This document shows positions 32,211 through 42,331 of a DNA stretch of 64,000 nucleotides, in pieces (positions within the stretch are counted from its first letter, which is position 1; the number at the start of each line of letters is the position of its first letter). The notes beneath the pieces are model-generated. The model did not search any database and was not told where the DNA came from. It was given only the letters and a program-made list of their open reading frames with translations. The position numbers and the translations under genes were made by a program. Source of the stretch: JANQOH01 sp965242575 (GTDB lineage: Bacteria; Pseudomonadota; Alphaproteobacteria; UBA7887). Location of the stretch: positions 930,001 to 994,000 of the forward strand of contig OZ251461.1 in assembly GCA_965242575.1 (NCBI GenBank), written 5' to 3'.

Positions 32211-34229
32211 TCACTTCGCGGCCGCCCCGGCGAGGTCGATCTCGCCCTCCCACAGGCTTCGGTGTCCGCCTGCGCCGTCGCCGACGATCTGGCCCGTGCG
32301 GATCCGGCGGATGGGGTAGGCGGGGAGCGGCGCCCAGACCAGGCAGCGGTCGCCGAGGCGCTCCCACGCCACCCGGCGCGGCGACCGCGGATACGCCGGC
32401 ATGCGGGCGTGCGGGGTAAAGTCGCGGTTGTCGAAGCCGTCCCGGCGGCGCTCCTCCGGCAGGTCGGCGGGATCCAACGGTTCGACGTGCAGGAAGAAGC
32501 GCGCCGCCAGACCCTCCCGCGCGCAGCCCGTTTTGGCGTAGATCAGCCCGCGGCCGACGACCCGGACGTCGAACTCGGCGGCGATGTCCGGCGGGCGGGC
32601 GAGGATGGAGTCGTCCGTCCGGCGGCGCGCCGCGCGCATTTCGTTCACGTCGAACAGCTCGAGGAAGGGACTGCCGTACGCCGCCAGGCTCCAGGCCGGG
32701 GGAACGATGGGGCGATCTTCCGGATGGAGGCCATCGAGTACCGTCCATCGCGGGTAATAGAACGCCACGTCGCATGCGTCGCCGAACCCGTCGAAGACGA
32801 TGCGCGTGCGATCCCCGGGCCGCAATATGCGCAGGCTCCTTTTCAGATGGTATCTCCCGAAGCGGCAAACGCGGACGTCCGCGCCCGGGCGTTCGGCGAG
32901 CGCGCGCTCCAGCCCGGCGCGGAAGACCGGTTCCCAATAGGCGAAATCGTAGCGCGCGCGCAGGCGCCACGGCGTGGTCCGATCCTCGAGGCCGTTGAAA
33001 TAGACCTGCTGGTGCGGGTGGAGAAGCGTCATGGACACGGCCGCAGCTGCGACTCCCGCTCCCGCCAGCGCGCGGAGCGCGGTTTTGCCCCCCCCCCCCC
33101 CCCCCGCGCCGGACGCCAGGCGCCCGGCGGCGCGGGCGAGCGCGGCGGCGCCGAGCGCGGCGAGGACGCAGAACGGCGCGTGGATGAAGAACATGTGCCG
33201 CCAGCCGTCATAGGCGTGAGCGCCGGTAAGCGCGGCCGCCAGCGGCGGCGCGGCCCAGCAGGCGGCGAGCAGCAGGGCGAAGCGCGAGGGCGTGTTGCGC
33301 AACGCGGCGCCGGGATGGGCGAGGCCGCGCCGCAAGGCGAGGCCGAACCCCGCGAGGCCCAACGCCAGCAGGACCTGCGGCGTCGAGACCGCGAACCATG
33401 CCGGGAAGTAACGCGCCGGCAGGTCCGAGGACGGGAATACCCGGCCCTGGAACAGGACGGGCATCTCGTTCGGGTGGCGGGAGAGCGTCCTCACGGCGTC
33501 GATGAAGGCGCCGGGGCCATCGGCCCACATGTAGGGCGATACGGCGCAAAGGACTCCCGCCCAGCCCGCAGCGAAGGCGGCCAGCGTCGCCAGGACGCGG
33601 CGCCGCGCCGCCGGATCGGGAGCGAGAGCCAGGTCGAGGACCCGCGCCGCGAGGACGGCGGCCAGGAAGGCCAGCCCGGCCGGGAGGCGCAGGTTGGTCA
33701 ACACCGCCGCGCCTGCGCCGCACAGCAGGAACGCCCCCGCCCCGCCGCGGCGGAACGCGCGGTGGGCGAGCCAGAGGCAGATGGCGAACAGCGCCAGGGC
33801 GGGGACGTCCTTGGGGTTGAAGAACGAGTGCGCGTAGATGCGCGGCTGGAGGACGAACAGCGCGAGGGCGAGGAGGGCTGCGATGGAGGACCCCGTCATG
33901 CGCCGCGCCAGCAGGGCGCAGCACAGCGCGCCGGCGAGGAAGAGGACGTAGCTCGCGGCGTGGCGGAGCAGGTGGACGTGGCGCAGGTCGTCGAGGCCCA
34001 GGGCCTTCCCGGCGAGCAGGAGCGGCAGCTCGAACACGACGCCGTAATACCTCTCGTGGGGCGGCGCGAAGCGGAGTTCGGCGCCGTCGGCGAAATGGCT
34101 CCGCCAGGTTTCGGCGCGCCGGAGCTGCGTGTTCTCGTCGGCGGAGAGGCCGTAATCGTCGAGGATGGCGGCGCCGACCGCGGCGAGGAGGGCGCAAGCG
34201 GCGAGGAGGCCCGTTGCCCGGCGCGTCAT
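32211..34229 (-). CDS. GT-C glycosyltransferase-like membrane protein, array copy 1 (poly-G tract, in frame)
   Basis: 672 aa. An N-terminal membrane helix is followed by the acidic pair Asp24-Asp25 (ILDDYGLSADE) in the first periplasmic loop, where GT-C enzymes (PMT, ArnT type) keep their catalytic Asp. The conserved YAHSFFNPKDVPALALFAIC lies near residue 132 and about ten further membrane helices follow. An 18-G tract encodes six Gly at about residue 377, between helices. It is followed by VSMTLLHPHQQVYFNGLED and a C-terminal periplasmic domain ending SLWEGEIDLAG. With 18 G the frame is continuous, so this copy is ON. It is last in the operon; ATGA overlap with copy 2. Family: probable lipid-linked sugar transferase; acceptor unknown. 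Confidence 0.85.
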   Translation of the reverse strand: MTRRATGLLAACALLAAVGAAILDDYGLSADENTQLRRAETWRSHFADGAELRFAPPHERYYGVVFELPLLLAGKALGLDDLRHVHLLRHAASYVLFLAGALCCALLARRMTGSSIAALLALALFVLQPRIYAHSFFNPKDVPALALFAICLWLAHRAFRRGGAGAFLLCGAGAAVLTNLRLPAGLAFLAAVLAARVLDLALAPDPAARRRVLATLAAFAAGWAGVLCAVSPYMWADGPGAFIDAVRTLSRHPNEMPVLFQGRVFPSSDLPARYFPAWFAVSTPQVLLALGLAGFGLALRRGLAHPGAALRNTPSRFALLLAACWAAPPLAAALTGAHAYDGWRHMFFIHAPFCVLAALGAAALARAAGRLASGAGGGGGGKTALRALAGAGVAAAAVSMTLLHPHQQVYFNGLEDRTTPWRLRARYDFAYWEPVFRAGLERALAERPGADVRVCRFGRYHLKRSLRILRPGDRTRIVFDGFGDACDVAFYYPRWTVLDGLHPEDRPIVPPAWSLAAYGSPFLELFDVNEMRAARRRTDDSILARPPDIAAEFDVRVVGRGLIYAKTGCAREGLAARFFLHVEPLDPADLPEERRRDGFDNRDFTPHARMPAYPRSPRRVAWERLGDRCLVWAPLPAYPIRRIRTGQIVGDGAGGHRSLWEGEIDLAGAAAK
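33088..33105 (-). repeat. Homopolymer tract, 18 G on coding strand (copy 1)
   Basis: Uninterrupted run of 18 C on the plus strand, inside the coding region. The flanking frames join when the length is a multiple of three, so 18 is ON. Flanks (about 60 bp downstream and 200 bp upstream) are nearly identical to those of the copy 5 tract. Confidence 0.9.
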
Positions 34230-36247
34230 CGCGGCCCGCCCGCGAGGTCGATCTCGCCCTCCCACAGGCTGCGCCATCCGCCGCCGCCGTCGGAAACGAT
34301 CTGCCCCGTGCGAATGCGGCGGATAGGGTAGTCGGGGAGCGGCGCCGTGACCACGCAGCGGCCGCCGAGGCGCTCCCGCATCGCCCGGCGGGACGACCGG
34401 GGATACGCCGGCGGGCCCTCGAGCGGTTCGAAGTCGAGGTTGTCGAAGCCGTAGCCGCGGCGGTCGGCGGGCAGGTCGGCGGGGTTCATCGGTTCGACGT
34501 GCAGGAAGAAGCGCGCCTCCGGGTCCTCCCGCGCGCAGCCGTCCCTGGCGTAGATCAGCCCGGAGTCGACGACCCAGACGTCGAACCGGGCGGCGAGGTC
34601 CGGCGGGCGGGCGGGGACCGGATCCGCCATCCGCCGCCGCGCCGCGCGCACCTCGTCCATGGCGAACGCGTCGAGGAAGGAACTGCCGTACGCCGCCAGG
34701 CTCCAGGCCGGGGGCGCGATGGGGCGGAGTCCCGGCGCGGCGCCCTTCCGTATCTCCCACCCCGGATGGGAGAGCGCCGTCCCGCACGCGCCGCCTTGCT
34801 CGACGACGGAGAGGCGGGCGCGGTCCCCGCGCCGCAATATGCGCATGTTCTCTCTCATATGGGTGTCCGAGGGGCCGCACACCCGGACCTCCGCGCCCGG
34901 GCGTTCGGCGAGCGCGCGCTCCAGCCCGGCGCGGTAGGCCGGCCCCCAATAGGCGAAATCGTAACGCTCGCGGATGCGCCACGGCGTGGTCCGCTCCTCG
35001 AGGCCGTTGAAATACACCTGCTGGTGCGGGTGGAGGAGCGTCATGGACACGCCCGCCGCCGCCGCGCCCGCCGCCGCCGCCGCGCCGAGCGCGGCCCCTC
35101 CCCGCCGCGCCATGCGGCGGGCGGCGCGGGCGGCCGCGGCGGCGCCGAGCGCGGCGAGGACGCAGAACGGCGCATGGATGAAGAACAGGTGCCGCCAGCC
35201 GTTATAGGCGTGGGCGCCGGAAAGCATGGCCGCCAGCGGCGGCCCGGCCCAGCACGCGGCGAGCAACAGGGCGAAGCGCGCCGGCCCGTTGCGCAGCGCG
35301 GCGCCCGGACGGGCGAGGCCGCGCCGCAAGGCGAGGGCGAACCCCGCGAGGCCGAGCGCCAGCAGGACCGGCGGCGTCGAGACCGCGAGCCACACCGGGA
35401 AGTAGTGCGCCGGCGCGTCCGGGGAGAACAGGGTCCGGCCCTGGAACAGGACGGACGCCAGGGCCGGGTGGTGGGCGAACGTCGCCGCGGCGTCGACGAA
35501 GGCGCCGGCGCCGCCGGCCCACATCCAGGGCGAGATCGCGTAGAGGACCCCCGCCCAGCCCGCCGCGAAAGCGGCGAGCGAAGCGAGGATGCGCCGCCGC
35601 TCCGCCGCGCCGGACGCGAGGGCCAGATCGAGGACCCGCGCCGCGAGGACGGCGGCCAGGAAGGCCAGCCCGGCCGGGAGGCGCAGGTTGGTCAATACGG
35701 CCGCCGCGGCGCCGCAGAGCAGGAACGCCCCCGCCCCGCCGCGCCGGAACGCCCGGTGGGCGAGCCAGAGGCAGGCGGCGAACAGCGCGAGGGCCGGGAC
35801 GTCCTTGGGGTTGAAGAACGAGTGCGCGTAGATGCGCGGCTGGAGGACGAACAGCGCGAAGGCGAAGAGGGCCGCGACGACGGACCCGGTCATGCGCCGC
35901 GCCAGCAGGCCGCAGCACAACGCGCCGGCGAGGAAGAGGACATGGCCCGCGGCGTGGCGCAGCAGGAGGATGCGGCGCCCCGGACGTGGGCCGGAGTCGT
36001 CGAGGCCCAGCGCCTTCCCGGCGAGCAGCAGCGGCAGGTCGAACGCCACGCCGTAGAACCGGTCGGAGGGCGGGTCGAAGCGGAGTGCGGCTTCGCCCGG
36101 GGGGTAGCGCCAATTGACCTCGGCGATCCGGCGCTGCTTGTCCTCGTCGGCGGAGACCCCGTAATCGTCGAGGATGGCGGCGCCGATGGCGGCGAGGACG
36201 GCGCAAGCGGAGAGGAGGGCGTAAAGGCTCCCGGCCCGGCGCGTCAT
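34226..36247 (-). CDS. GT-C glycosyltransferase-like membrane protein, array copy 2 (no tract, intact)
   Basis: 673 aa with the full family architecture: MTRRAGSLYALLSACAVLAA, the acidic pair in ILDDYGVSADED, RFYGVAFDLPLLLAGKALGL, YAHSFFNPKDVPALALFAAC, and the C-terminal HPHQQVYFNGLEERTTPWRI. At the position of the poly-G tract it has RRMARRGGAALGAAAAAG, encoded by mixed codons, so it cannot slip. An 11-residue insertion SGPRPGRRILL near residue 84 is shared with copy 6. Stop overlaps the start of copy 1. Confidence 0.87.
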   Translation of the reverse strand: MTRRAGSLYALLSACAVLAAIGAAILDDYGVSADEDKQRRIAEVNWRYPPGEAALRFDPPSDRFYGVAFDLPLLLAGKALGLDDSGPRPGRRILLLRHAAGHVLFLAGALCCGLLARRMTGSVVAALFAFALFVLQPRIYAHSFFNPKDVPALALFAACLWLAHRAFRRGGAGAFLLCGAAAAVLTNLRLPAGLAFLAAVLAARVLDLALASGAAERRRILASLAAFAAGWAGVLYAISPWMWAGGAGAFVDAAATFAHHPALASVLFQGRTLFSPDAPAHYFPVWLAVSTPPVLLALGLAGFALALRRGLARPGAALRNGPARFALLLAACWAGPPLAAMLSGAHAYNGWRHLFFIHAPFCVLAALGAAAAARAARRMARRGGAALGAAAAAGAAAAGVSMTLLHPHQQVYFNGLEERTTPWRIRERYDFAYWGPAYRAGLERALAERPGAEVRVCGPSDTHMRENMRILRRGDRARLSVVEQGGACGTALSHPGWEIRKGAAPGLRPIAPPAWSLAAYGSSFLDAFAMDEVRAARRRMADPVPARPPDLAARFDVWVVDSGLIYARDGCAREDPEARFFLHVEPMNPADLPADRRGYGFDNLDFEPLEGPPAYPRSSRRAMRERLGGRCVVTAPLPDYPIRRIRTGQIVSDGGGGWRSLWEGEIDLAGGPR

Positions 36248-36820
36248 CGCCGGCCCCCGCCCGTAAGGTCGATCTCGCCCTCCCACAGGCTCCGCCATCC
36301 GCCGCCGCCGTCGGGAACGATCTGCCCCGTGCGGACGCGGCGGATGGGGTAGTCCGGGAGCGGCGCCGTGACCACGCAGCGGTCGCCGGCGCGCTCCCGC
36401 AGCGCCCGGCGGGACGACCGGGAATACGCCGGCGGGGCCCCGAGCGTTTCGAAGTCGAGGTTGTCGAAGCCGTAGCCGCGGCGGTCGGCGGGCAGGTCGG
36501 CGGGGTCCATCGGCTCGACGTGCAGGAAGAAGCGCGCCGCCAGGGCCTCCTGCGCGCAATCGTCCCTGGCGTAAACCAGCCAGCGCCCATCGCGCCGGAC
36601 GTCGAATGCGGCGGCGATGTCCGGCGGGCGGGCGAGGACGGGGTCGTCCGTCCGGCGCCGCGCCGCGCGCACGTCGGCCATGGCGAACAGCTCGAGGAAG
36701 GGACTGCCGTACGCCGCCAGGCTCCAGGCCGGGGGAACCATGGGGCGGTCTCCCGGACGGCCCTGGTACACCAGCCATTGCGTCCAGAAGAGCGCGATCT
36801 CGCATGCGTCGCGCGGGCGG
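36223..36820. repeat. 598-bp segment duplicated at 38251-38848
   Basis: By eye the sequence from 36223 to 36820 is identical to 38251-38848, an offset of 2028 bp. It covers the C-terminal domain of copies 3 and 4 and the ATGA junction. Outside the borders (36222 T versus C; after 36820) the copies diverge abruptly. Confidence 0.8.
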
Positions 36821-38275
36821 CCGATGGGGAGGCGCGCGCGATCCTCGCGCCGCAATATGCGCACGTTCTCTCCGATATACCGGCCCGGGCGGCCGCAGAT
36901 GCGGACCCCCCCGCCCGGGCGTCCGTCGCGCGCGCGCTCCATGCCGGCGCGGACCGCGGGGCCCCAATAGGCGAAATCGTAGCGCTCGCGCAGGCGCCAC
37001 GGCGTGGTCCGGTCCTCGAGGCCGTTGAAATAGACCTGCTGGTGCGGGTGGAGGAGCGTCATCGACACCGCCGCGGCTGCGACTCCCGATCCCGCCAGCG
37101 CGCCGAGCGCGATCATCGCCCCCCTCCCCCCCCCCCCCCCCCCCGCGCCGGGCGGCGCGGGCGAGCGCGGCGGCGCCGAGGGCGGCGAGGACGCAGAACG
37201 GCGCGTGGATGAAGAACATGTGCCGCCAGCCGCTGAACGAGGGGGCGCCGGCGAGCGCGTGGGCCAGCGGCGGCCCGGCCCAGCACGCGGCGAGCAGCAG
37301 GGCGAAGCGCGAAGGCGTGTTGCGCAAGGCGGCGCCGGGACGGGCGAGGCCGCGCCGCGCCGCAAGGGCGAGGCCCGCGAGGCCCAACGCCAGCAGGACC
37401 GGCGGCGTCGAGACCGCGAACCACACCGGATAATAATACGGAGGCAAGGACGTGGGAGAGGATACGTAGAGCCGGCCCTGGAACAGGGAGTTCCCCCGGG
37501 CCGGGTGGTCGGCGAGCGTCGCCGCGGCGTCGATGAAGGCGCCGGGGCCGTCCTCCCACATGTAGGGCGATACGGCGTAGAGGACCCCCGCCCAGCCCGC
37601 CGCGAACGCGGCGAGCGAAGCGAGGACGCGCCGCCGCGCCGCGGGGTCGGAGGCGAACGCCAGATCGAGAACCCGCGCCGCGGCGACCGCGGCCAGGAAG
37701 GCCAGCCCGACCGGGATGCGCATGTTGGTCAGCACGGCGGCCGCGGCGCCGCAGAGCAGGAACGCCCCCGCCCCGCCGCTGAGGAATGCGCGATGGGCGA
37801 GCCAGAGACAGACGGCGAACAGCGCGAGGGCGGGGACGTCCTTGGGGTTGAAGAACGCGTGGGCGTAGAGGCGTGGCTGGAGGACGAACAGCGCCAAGGC
37901 GAGGAAGGCCGCGATGGAGGACCCGGTCATGCGCCGCGCGAGGAGGGCGCAGCACAGCGCGCCGGCGAGGAAGAGGATGTAGCTCGCGGCGTGGCGGAGC
38001 AGATGGACGTGGCGCGTGTCGCCGAGGCCCAGCGCCTTCTCGGCGAACAGGACCGGCAAGTCGAAGACGACGCCGTAAAACCTGTTGTGGGCGTAGGCCG
38101 TCCCGAAGTCGAGCTCGCCTTCGCCAATTATGTAGCGCCAATTGATCTCGGCGCTCCGGAGCCGCGAGACCTCGTCGAGGGAGACCCCGTAATCGTCGAG
38201 GACGGACGCGCCGATGGCGGCGAGGACGGCGCAAGCGGAGAGGAGGGCGCAAAGGCTCCCGGCCCGGCGCGTCAT
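36244..38275 (-). CDS. GT-C glycosyltransferase-like membrane protein, array copy 3 (poly-G tract, OUT of frame)
   Basis: The N-terminal part (MTRRAGSLCALLSACAVLAA, acidic pair in VLDDYGVSLDEV, YAHAFFNPKDVPALALFAVC) and C-terminal part (MIALGALAGSGVAAAAVSMT, HPHQQVYFNGLEDRTTPWRL) are intact but in different frames. They meet exactly at a 19-G run that is followed by A and six G. The gene spans 2032 bp, one base over a multiple of three; 18 or 21 G would restore about 677 codons. In the current state the N-terminal frame stays open through the rest of the gene and enters copy 2 in its correct frame, giving a potential 1349-residue fusion. Its last 598 bp match copy 4 exactly by eye. Confidence 0.83.
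37126..37144 (-). repeat. Homopolymer tract, 19 G on coding strand (copy 3)
   Basis: 19 C on the plus strand at 37126-37144, plus six more C at 37119-37124 separated by a single T. In frame only when the long run is a multiple of three, so the present state is OFF. Confidence 0.9.
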
Positions 38276-40290
38276 CGCCGGCCCCCGCCCGTAAGGTCGA
38301 TCTCGCCCTCCCACAGGCTCCGCCATCCGCCGCCGCCGTCGGGAACGATCTGCCCCGTGCGGACGCGGCGGATGGGGTAGTCCGGGAGCGGCGCCGTGAC
38401 CACGCAGCGGTCGCCGGCGCGCTCCCGCAGCGCCCGGCGGGACGACCGGGAATACGCCGGCGGGGCCCCGAGCGTTTCGAAGTCGAGGTTGTCGAAGCCG
38501 TAGCCGCGGCGGTCGGCGGGCAGGTCGGCGGGGTCCATCGGCTCGACGTGCAGGAAGAAGCGCGCCGCCAGGGCCTCCTGCGCGCAATCGTCCCTGGCGT
38601 AAACCAGCCAGCGCCCATCGCGCCGGACGTCGAATGCGGCGGCGATGTCCGGCGGGCGGGCGAGGACGGGGTCGTCCGTCCGGCGCCGCGCCGCGCGCAC
38701 GTCGGCCATGGCGAACAGCTCGAGGAAGGGACTGCCGTACGCCGCCAGGCTCCAGGCCGGGGGAACCATGGGGCGGTCTCCCGGACGGCCCTGGTACACC
38801 AGCCATTGCGTCCAGAAGAGCGCGATCTCGCATGCGTCGCGCGGGCGGAGGACGGCGAGGCGCGCGCGGTCGCCGGGCCGCAATATGCCCAGGTTCTCCC
38901 GAATGTACCTGCCCGGGCGGCCGCAGACGCGGACCTCCGCGCCCGGGCGTCCTTCGGCGAGGGCGCGCTCCATGCCGGTGCGGACCTCGGGGCCCCAATA
39001 GGCGAAATCGTAGCGCTCGCGCAGCCGCCACGGCGTGGCCCGGTCCTCGAGGCCGTTGAAATACACCTGCTGGTGCGGATGGAGAAGCGTCATGGACACC
39101 GCCGCCGCCGCGGCGCCCGCGCCCGCCAGCGCGCCGAGCGCGGTCCTCCCTTCTCCCCGCGCCATGCGCCGCGCGCGGCGGGCCAACGCGGCGGCGCCGA
39201 GCGCGGCGAGGACGCAGAACGGCGCGTGGATGAAGAACATGTGCCGCCAGCCGCTGAACATGGGGGCGCCGGAGAGCGCGGCCGCCAGCGGCGGCCCGGC
39301 CCAGCACGCGGCGAGCAGCAGGGCGAAGCGCGAAGGCGTATTGCGCAATGCGGCGCCGGGACGGGCGAGGCCGCGCCGCAACGCGATGGCGAACCCCGCA
39401 AGGCCGAGCGCCAGCAGGACCGGCGGCGTCGAGACCGCGAACCACACCGGATAGTAATACGGAGGCAAGGACATGGGGGAGAATACGTAGAGCCGGCCCT
39501 GGAACAGGTAGTTCCCCCGGGACGGGTGGCGGGCGAGCGTCGCCACGGCGTCGACGAGGGCGGCCGGGCCATCCTCCCACATGTAGGGGGAGATCGCGTA
39601 GAGGACCCCCGCCCAGCCCGCCGCGAAGGCGGCGAGAGAGGCGAGGACGCGCCGCCGCTCCGCCGGGCCGGACGCGAGGGCCAGGTCGAGTATCCGCGCC
39701 GCGAGGACCGCGGCCAGAAAGGCCAGCCCGGCCGGGATGCGCAGGTCGGTCAACACGGCGGCGCCGGCGCCGCAGAGCAGGAACGCCCCCGCCCCGCCGC
39801 GCCGGAGCGCCCGGTGCGCGAGCCAGAGACAGACGGCGAACAGCGCGAGGGCGGGGATGTCCTTGGGGTTGAAGAACGCGTGCGCGTAGATGCGCGGCTG
39901 GAGGACGAACAGCGCGAAGGCGAGGAGGGCTGCGAGGCCGGACCCGGTCATGCGCCGCGCCAGCAGGCCGCAGCACAGCGCGCCGGCGAGGAAGAGGAGG
40001 TGGATCGCGGCGTGGCGCAGCAGATAGACGCGGCGATCGTCGTCGAGGCCCAGCGCCTTCTCGGCGAGCAGGATCGGCAGTTTGTACGCGACGCCGTAAT
40101 ACCGGTCGTGGGGCCATCTGAAGCGCAGCTCGCCTGCGCCGGAGACGTAGTCCCAGCTGACCTCGGCGGTGTAGCGGTGGTTTTCCGCGTCGAGGGAGAC
40201 CCCGTAATCGTCGAGGACGGCCGCGCCGGCGGCCGCGAGGACGGCGCAAGCGGCGAGGAGGGCGAGAAGGCTCCCGGCCCGGCGCGTCAT
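38272..40290 (-). CDS. GT-C glycosyltransferase-like membrane protein, array copy 4 (no tract, intact)
   Basis: 672 aa. Family landmarks: the acidic pair in VLDDYGVSLDAE, RYYGVAYKLPILLAEKALGL, YAHAFFNPKDIPALALFAVC, SMTLLHPHQQVYFNGLEDRA. The tract position holds RRMARGEGRTALGALAG with no G run. The central region (GRLYVFSPMSLPPYYYPVWF) resembles copy 3, and the last 195 or so residues are identical to copy 3's C-terminal domain, implying recent gene conversion between a tract-free and a tract-bearing copy. ATGA overlaps at both ends. Confidence 0.87.
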   Translation of the reverse strand: MTRRAGSLLALLAACAVLAAAGAAVLDDYGVSLDAENHRYTAEVSWDYVSGAGELRFRWPHDRYYGVAYKLPILLAEKALGLDDDRRVYLLRHAAIHLLFLAGALCCGLLARRMTGSGLAALLAFALFVLQPRIYAHAFFNPKDIPALALFAVCLWLAHRALRRGGAGAFLLCGAGAAVLTDLRIPAGLAFLAAVLAARILDLALASGPAERRRVLASLAAFAAGWAGVLYAISPYMWEDGPAALVDAVATLARHPSRGNYLFQGRLYVFSPMSLPPYYYPVWFAVSTPPVLLALGLAGFAIALRRGLARPGAALRNTPSRFALLLAACWAGPPLAAALSGAPMFSGWRHMFFIHAPFCVLAALGAAALARRARRMARGEGRTALGALAGAGAAAAAVSMTLLHPHQQVYFNGLEDRATPWRLRERYDFAYWGPEVRTGMERALAEGRPGAEVRVCGRPGRYIRENLGILRPGDRARLAVLRPRDACEIALFWTQWLVYQGRPGDRPMVPPAWSLAAYGSPFLELFAMADVRAARRRTDDPVLARPPDIAAAFDVRRDGRWLVYARDDCAQEALAARFFLHVEPMDPADLPADRRGYGFDNLDFETLGAPPAYSRSSRRALRERAGDRCVVTAPLPDYPIRRVRTGQIVPDGGGGWRSLWEGEIDLTGGGRR

Positions 40291-42331
40291 CGCCGGTCCC
40301 CCCCGCCCGTAAGGTCGATCTCGCCCTCCCACAGGCTGCGCCATCCGCCGCCGCCGTCGGGGACGATCTGCCCCGTCCGGACGCGGCGGACGGGGTAGTC
40401 CGGGAGCGGCGCCATGACCGCGCAGCGGTCGCCGCTGCGCTCCCGCATCGCCCGGCGGGACGACCGGGGATACGCCGGCGGGCCCCGGAGCGGTTCGAAG
40501 TCGAGATTGTCGAAGCCGTAGCCGCGGCGGTCGGCGGGCAGGTCGGCGGGGTTCATCGGTTCGACGTGCAGGAAGAAGCGCGCCTCCGGGTCCTCCGGCG
40601 CGCAGCCGTCCCTGGCGTAGAGCAGCCCGCGGCCGGCGACCCGGACGTCGAACCGGGCGGCGATGTCCGGCGGGCGGGCGGGGACCGGATCCGCCATCCG
40701 CCGCCGCGCCGCGCGCACGTCGTCCATGGCGAACAGCTCGAGGAAGGAACTGCCGTAAGCCGCCAGGGTCCAGGCCGGGGGAGCGATGGGGCGGTCTCCC
40801 GGACGGCGCTGGAACACCAGCCAGGTCGGGTCCATGAACGCGATGCCGCATGCGTCGTGCGTGCGGACGATGCGGAGGCGCGCGCGGTCCTCGCGCCGCA
40901 ATATGCCCAGGTTCTGCTTTATATACGGGTACGCGCCCGTGGGGCCGCAGACGCGGACCTCCGCGCCCGGATTCTCCGCAAGCGCGCGCTCCAGCCCGGC
41001 GCGGAAGGCGGGGCCCCAATAGGCGAAATCGTAGCGCTCGCGCAGGCGCCACGGCGTGGTCCGGTCCTCGAGGCCGTTGAAATAGACCTGCTGGTGCGGA
41101 TGGAGAAGCGTCATGGACACGGCCGCAGCTGCGACTCCCGCTCCCGCCAGCGCGCGGAGCGCGGTTTTGCCCCCCCCCCCCCCCCCCCCCCCCCCGCGCC
41201 GGACGCCAGGCGCCCGGCGGCGCGGGCGAGCGCGGCGGCGCCGAGCGCGGCGAGGACGCAGAACGGCGCGTGGATGAAGAACATGTGCCGCCAGCCGTTA
41301 TAGGCGTGAGCGCCGGTAAGCGCGGCCGCCAGCGGCGGCGCGGCCCAGCAGGCGGCGAGCAGCAGCGCGAAGCGCGAGGGCGTGTTGCGCAACGCGGCGC
41401 CCGGACGGGCGAGGCCACGCCGCAGCGCGACGGCGAACCCCGCGAGGCCCAACGCCAGCAGGACCGGCGGCGTCGAGACCGCGAACCACGCCGGGAAGTA
41501 ACCCGCCGCCACCTCCCAGGGAAGGAACACCCGGCCCTGGAACAGCCCCGCCATGCTGTGCGGATGGCGGGCGGACGCCGCCGCGGCGTCGACGAGGGCG
41601 GCGGGGCCGCCGGCCCACATCCAGGGCGAGATCGCGTAGAGGACCGCCGCCCAGCCCGCCGCGAAAGCGGCCAGCGAGCCGAGGACGCGCCGCCGCTCCG
41701 CCGCGCCGGACGCGAGGGCCAGGTCGAGGACCCGCGCCGCGAGGACGGCGGCCAGGAAGGCCAGCCCGGCCGGGATGCGCAGGTTGGTCAACACCGCCGC
41801 GCCCGCGCCGCAGAGCAGGAACGCCCCCGCCCCGCCGCGCTGGAGCGCCCGGTGGGCGAGCCAGAGGCAGGCGGCGAACAGCGCGAGGGCGGGGACGTCC
41901 TTGGAGTTGAAGAACGCGTGCGCGTAGATGCGCGGCTGGAGGACGAACAGCGCGAAGGCGAGGAGGGCTGCGAGGCCGGACCCGGTCATGCGCCGCGCCA
42001 GCAGGCCGCAGCACAGCGCGCCGGCGAGGAAGAAGACGTAGCTCGCGGCGTGGCGGAGCAGGTGGACGTGGCGCGTGTCGTCGAGGCCCAGGGCCTTCTC
42101 GGCGAGCAGCAGCGGCAGTTCGAACGCCACTCCGTAATAGAACCGGTGGGAGGCGGTTCGGAAGCGGGGTTCGGCGCCTTCGGTGGCGTAGCGCCAATTG
42201 GTTTCGGCGCTCTTGCGTTGCTTCTCCTCGTCGGCGGAGACTCCGTAATCGTCGAGGATGGCGGCGCCGGCCGCGGCGAGGAGGGCGCAGGCGGCGAAGA
42301 GAACCCAAAGGCCCGCGGCCCGGCGCGTCAT
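40287..42331 (-). CDS. GT-C glycosyltransferase-like membrane protein, array copy 5 (poly-G tract, OUT of frame)
   Basis: The N-terminal frame (MTRRAAGLWVLFAACALLAA, acidic pair in ILDDYGVSADEE, YAHAFFNSKDVPALALFAAC) reaches a 26-G run and then runs out of frame to a stop at 41111, a product of about 406 aa lacking the C-terminal domain. The correct C-terminal frame resumes after the tract (VSMTLLHPHQQVYFNGLEDR, ending EGEIDLTGGGDRR). The gene is 2045 bp, two bases over a multiple of three; 24 or 27 G would switch it ON. The tract neighbourhood is nearly identical to copy 1, including GRLASGAG before and TALRALAGAG after in the ON frame. Confidence 0.83.
41170..41195 (-). repeat. Homopolymer tract, 26 G on coding strand (copy 5)
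   Basis: 26 consecutive C on the plus strand, the longest of the four tracts. In frame only at multiples of three, so OFF by two bases. Confidence 0.88.

Noticed and set aside
34226..40249. 2007-codon frame as one giant glycosyltransferase
   Set aside because: It joins out-of-frame antigenically meaningless segments of copies 4 and 3 to copy 2. Only the part starting at 38275 could be translated, and then only in the OFF state of copy 3.
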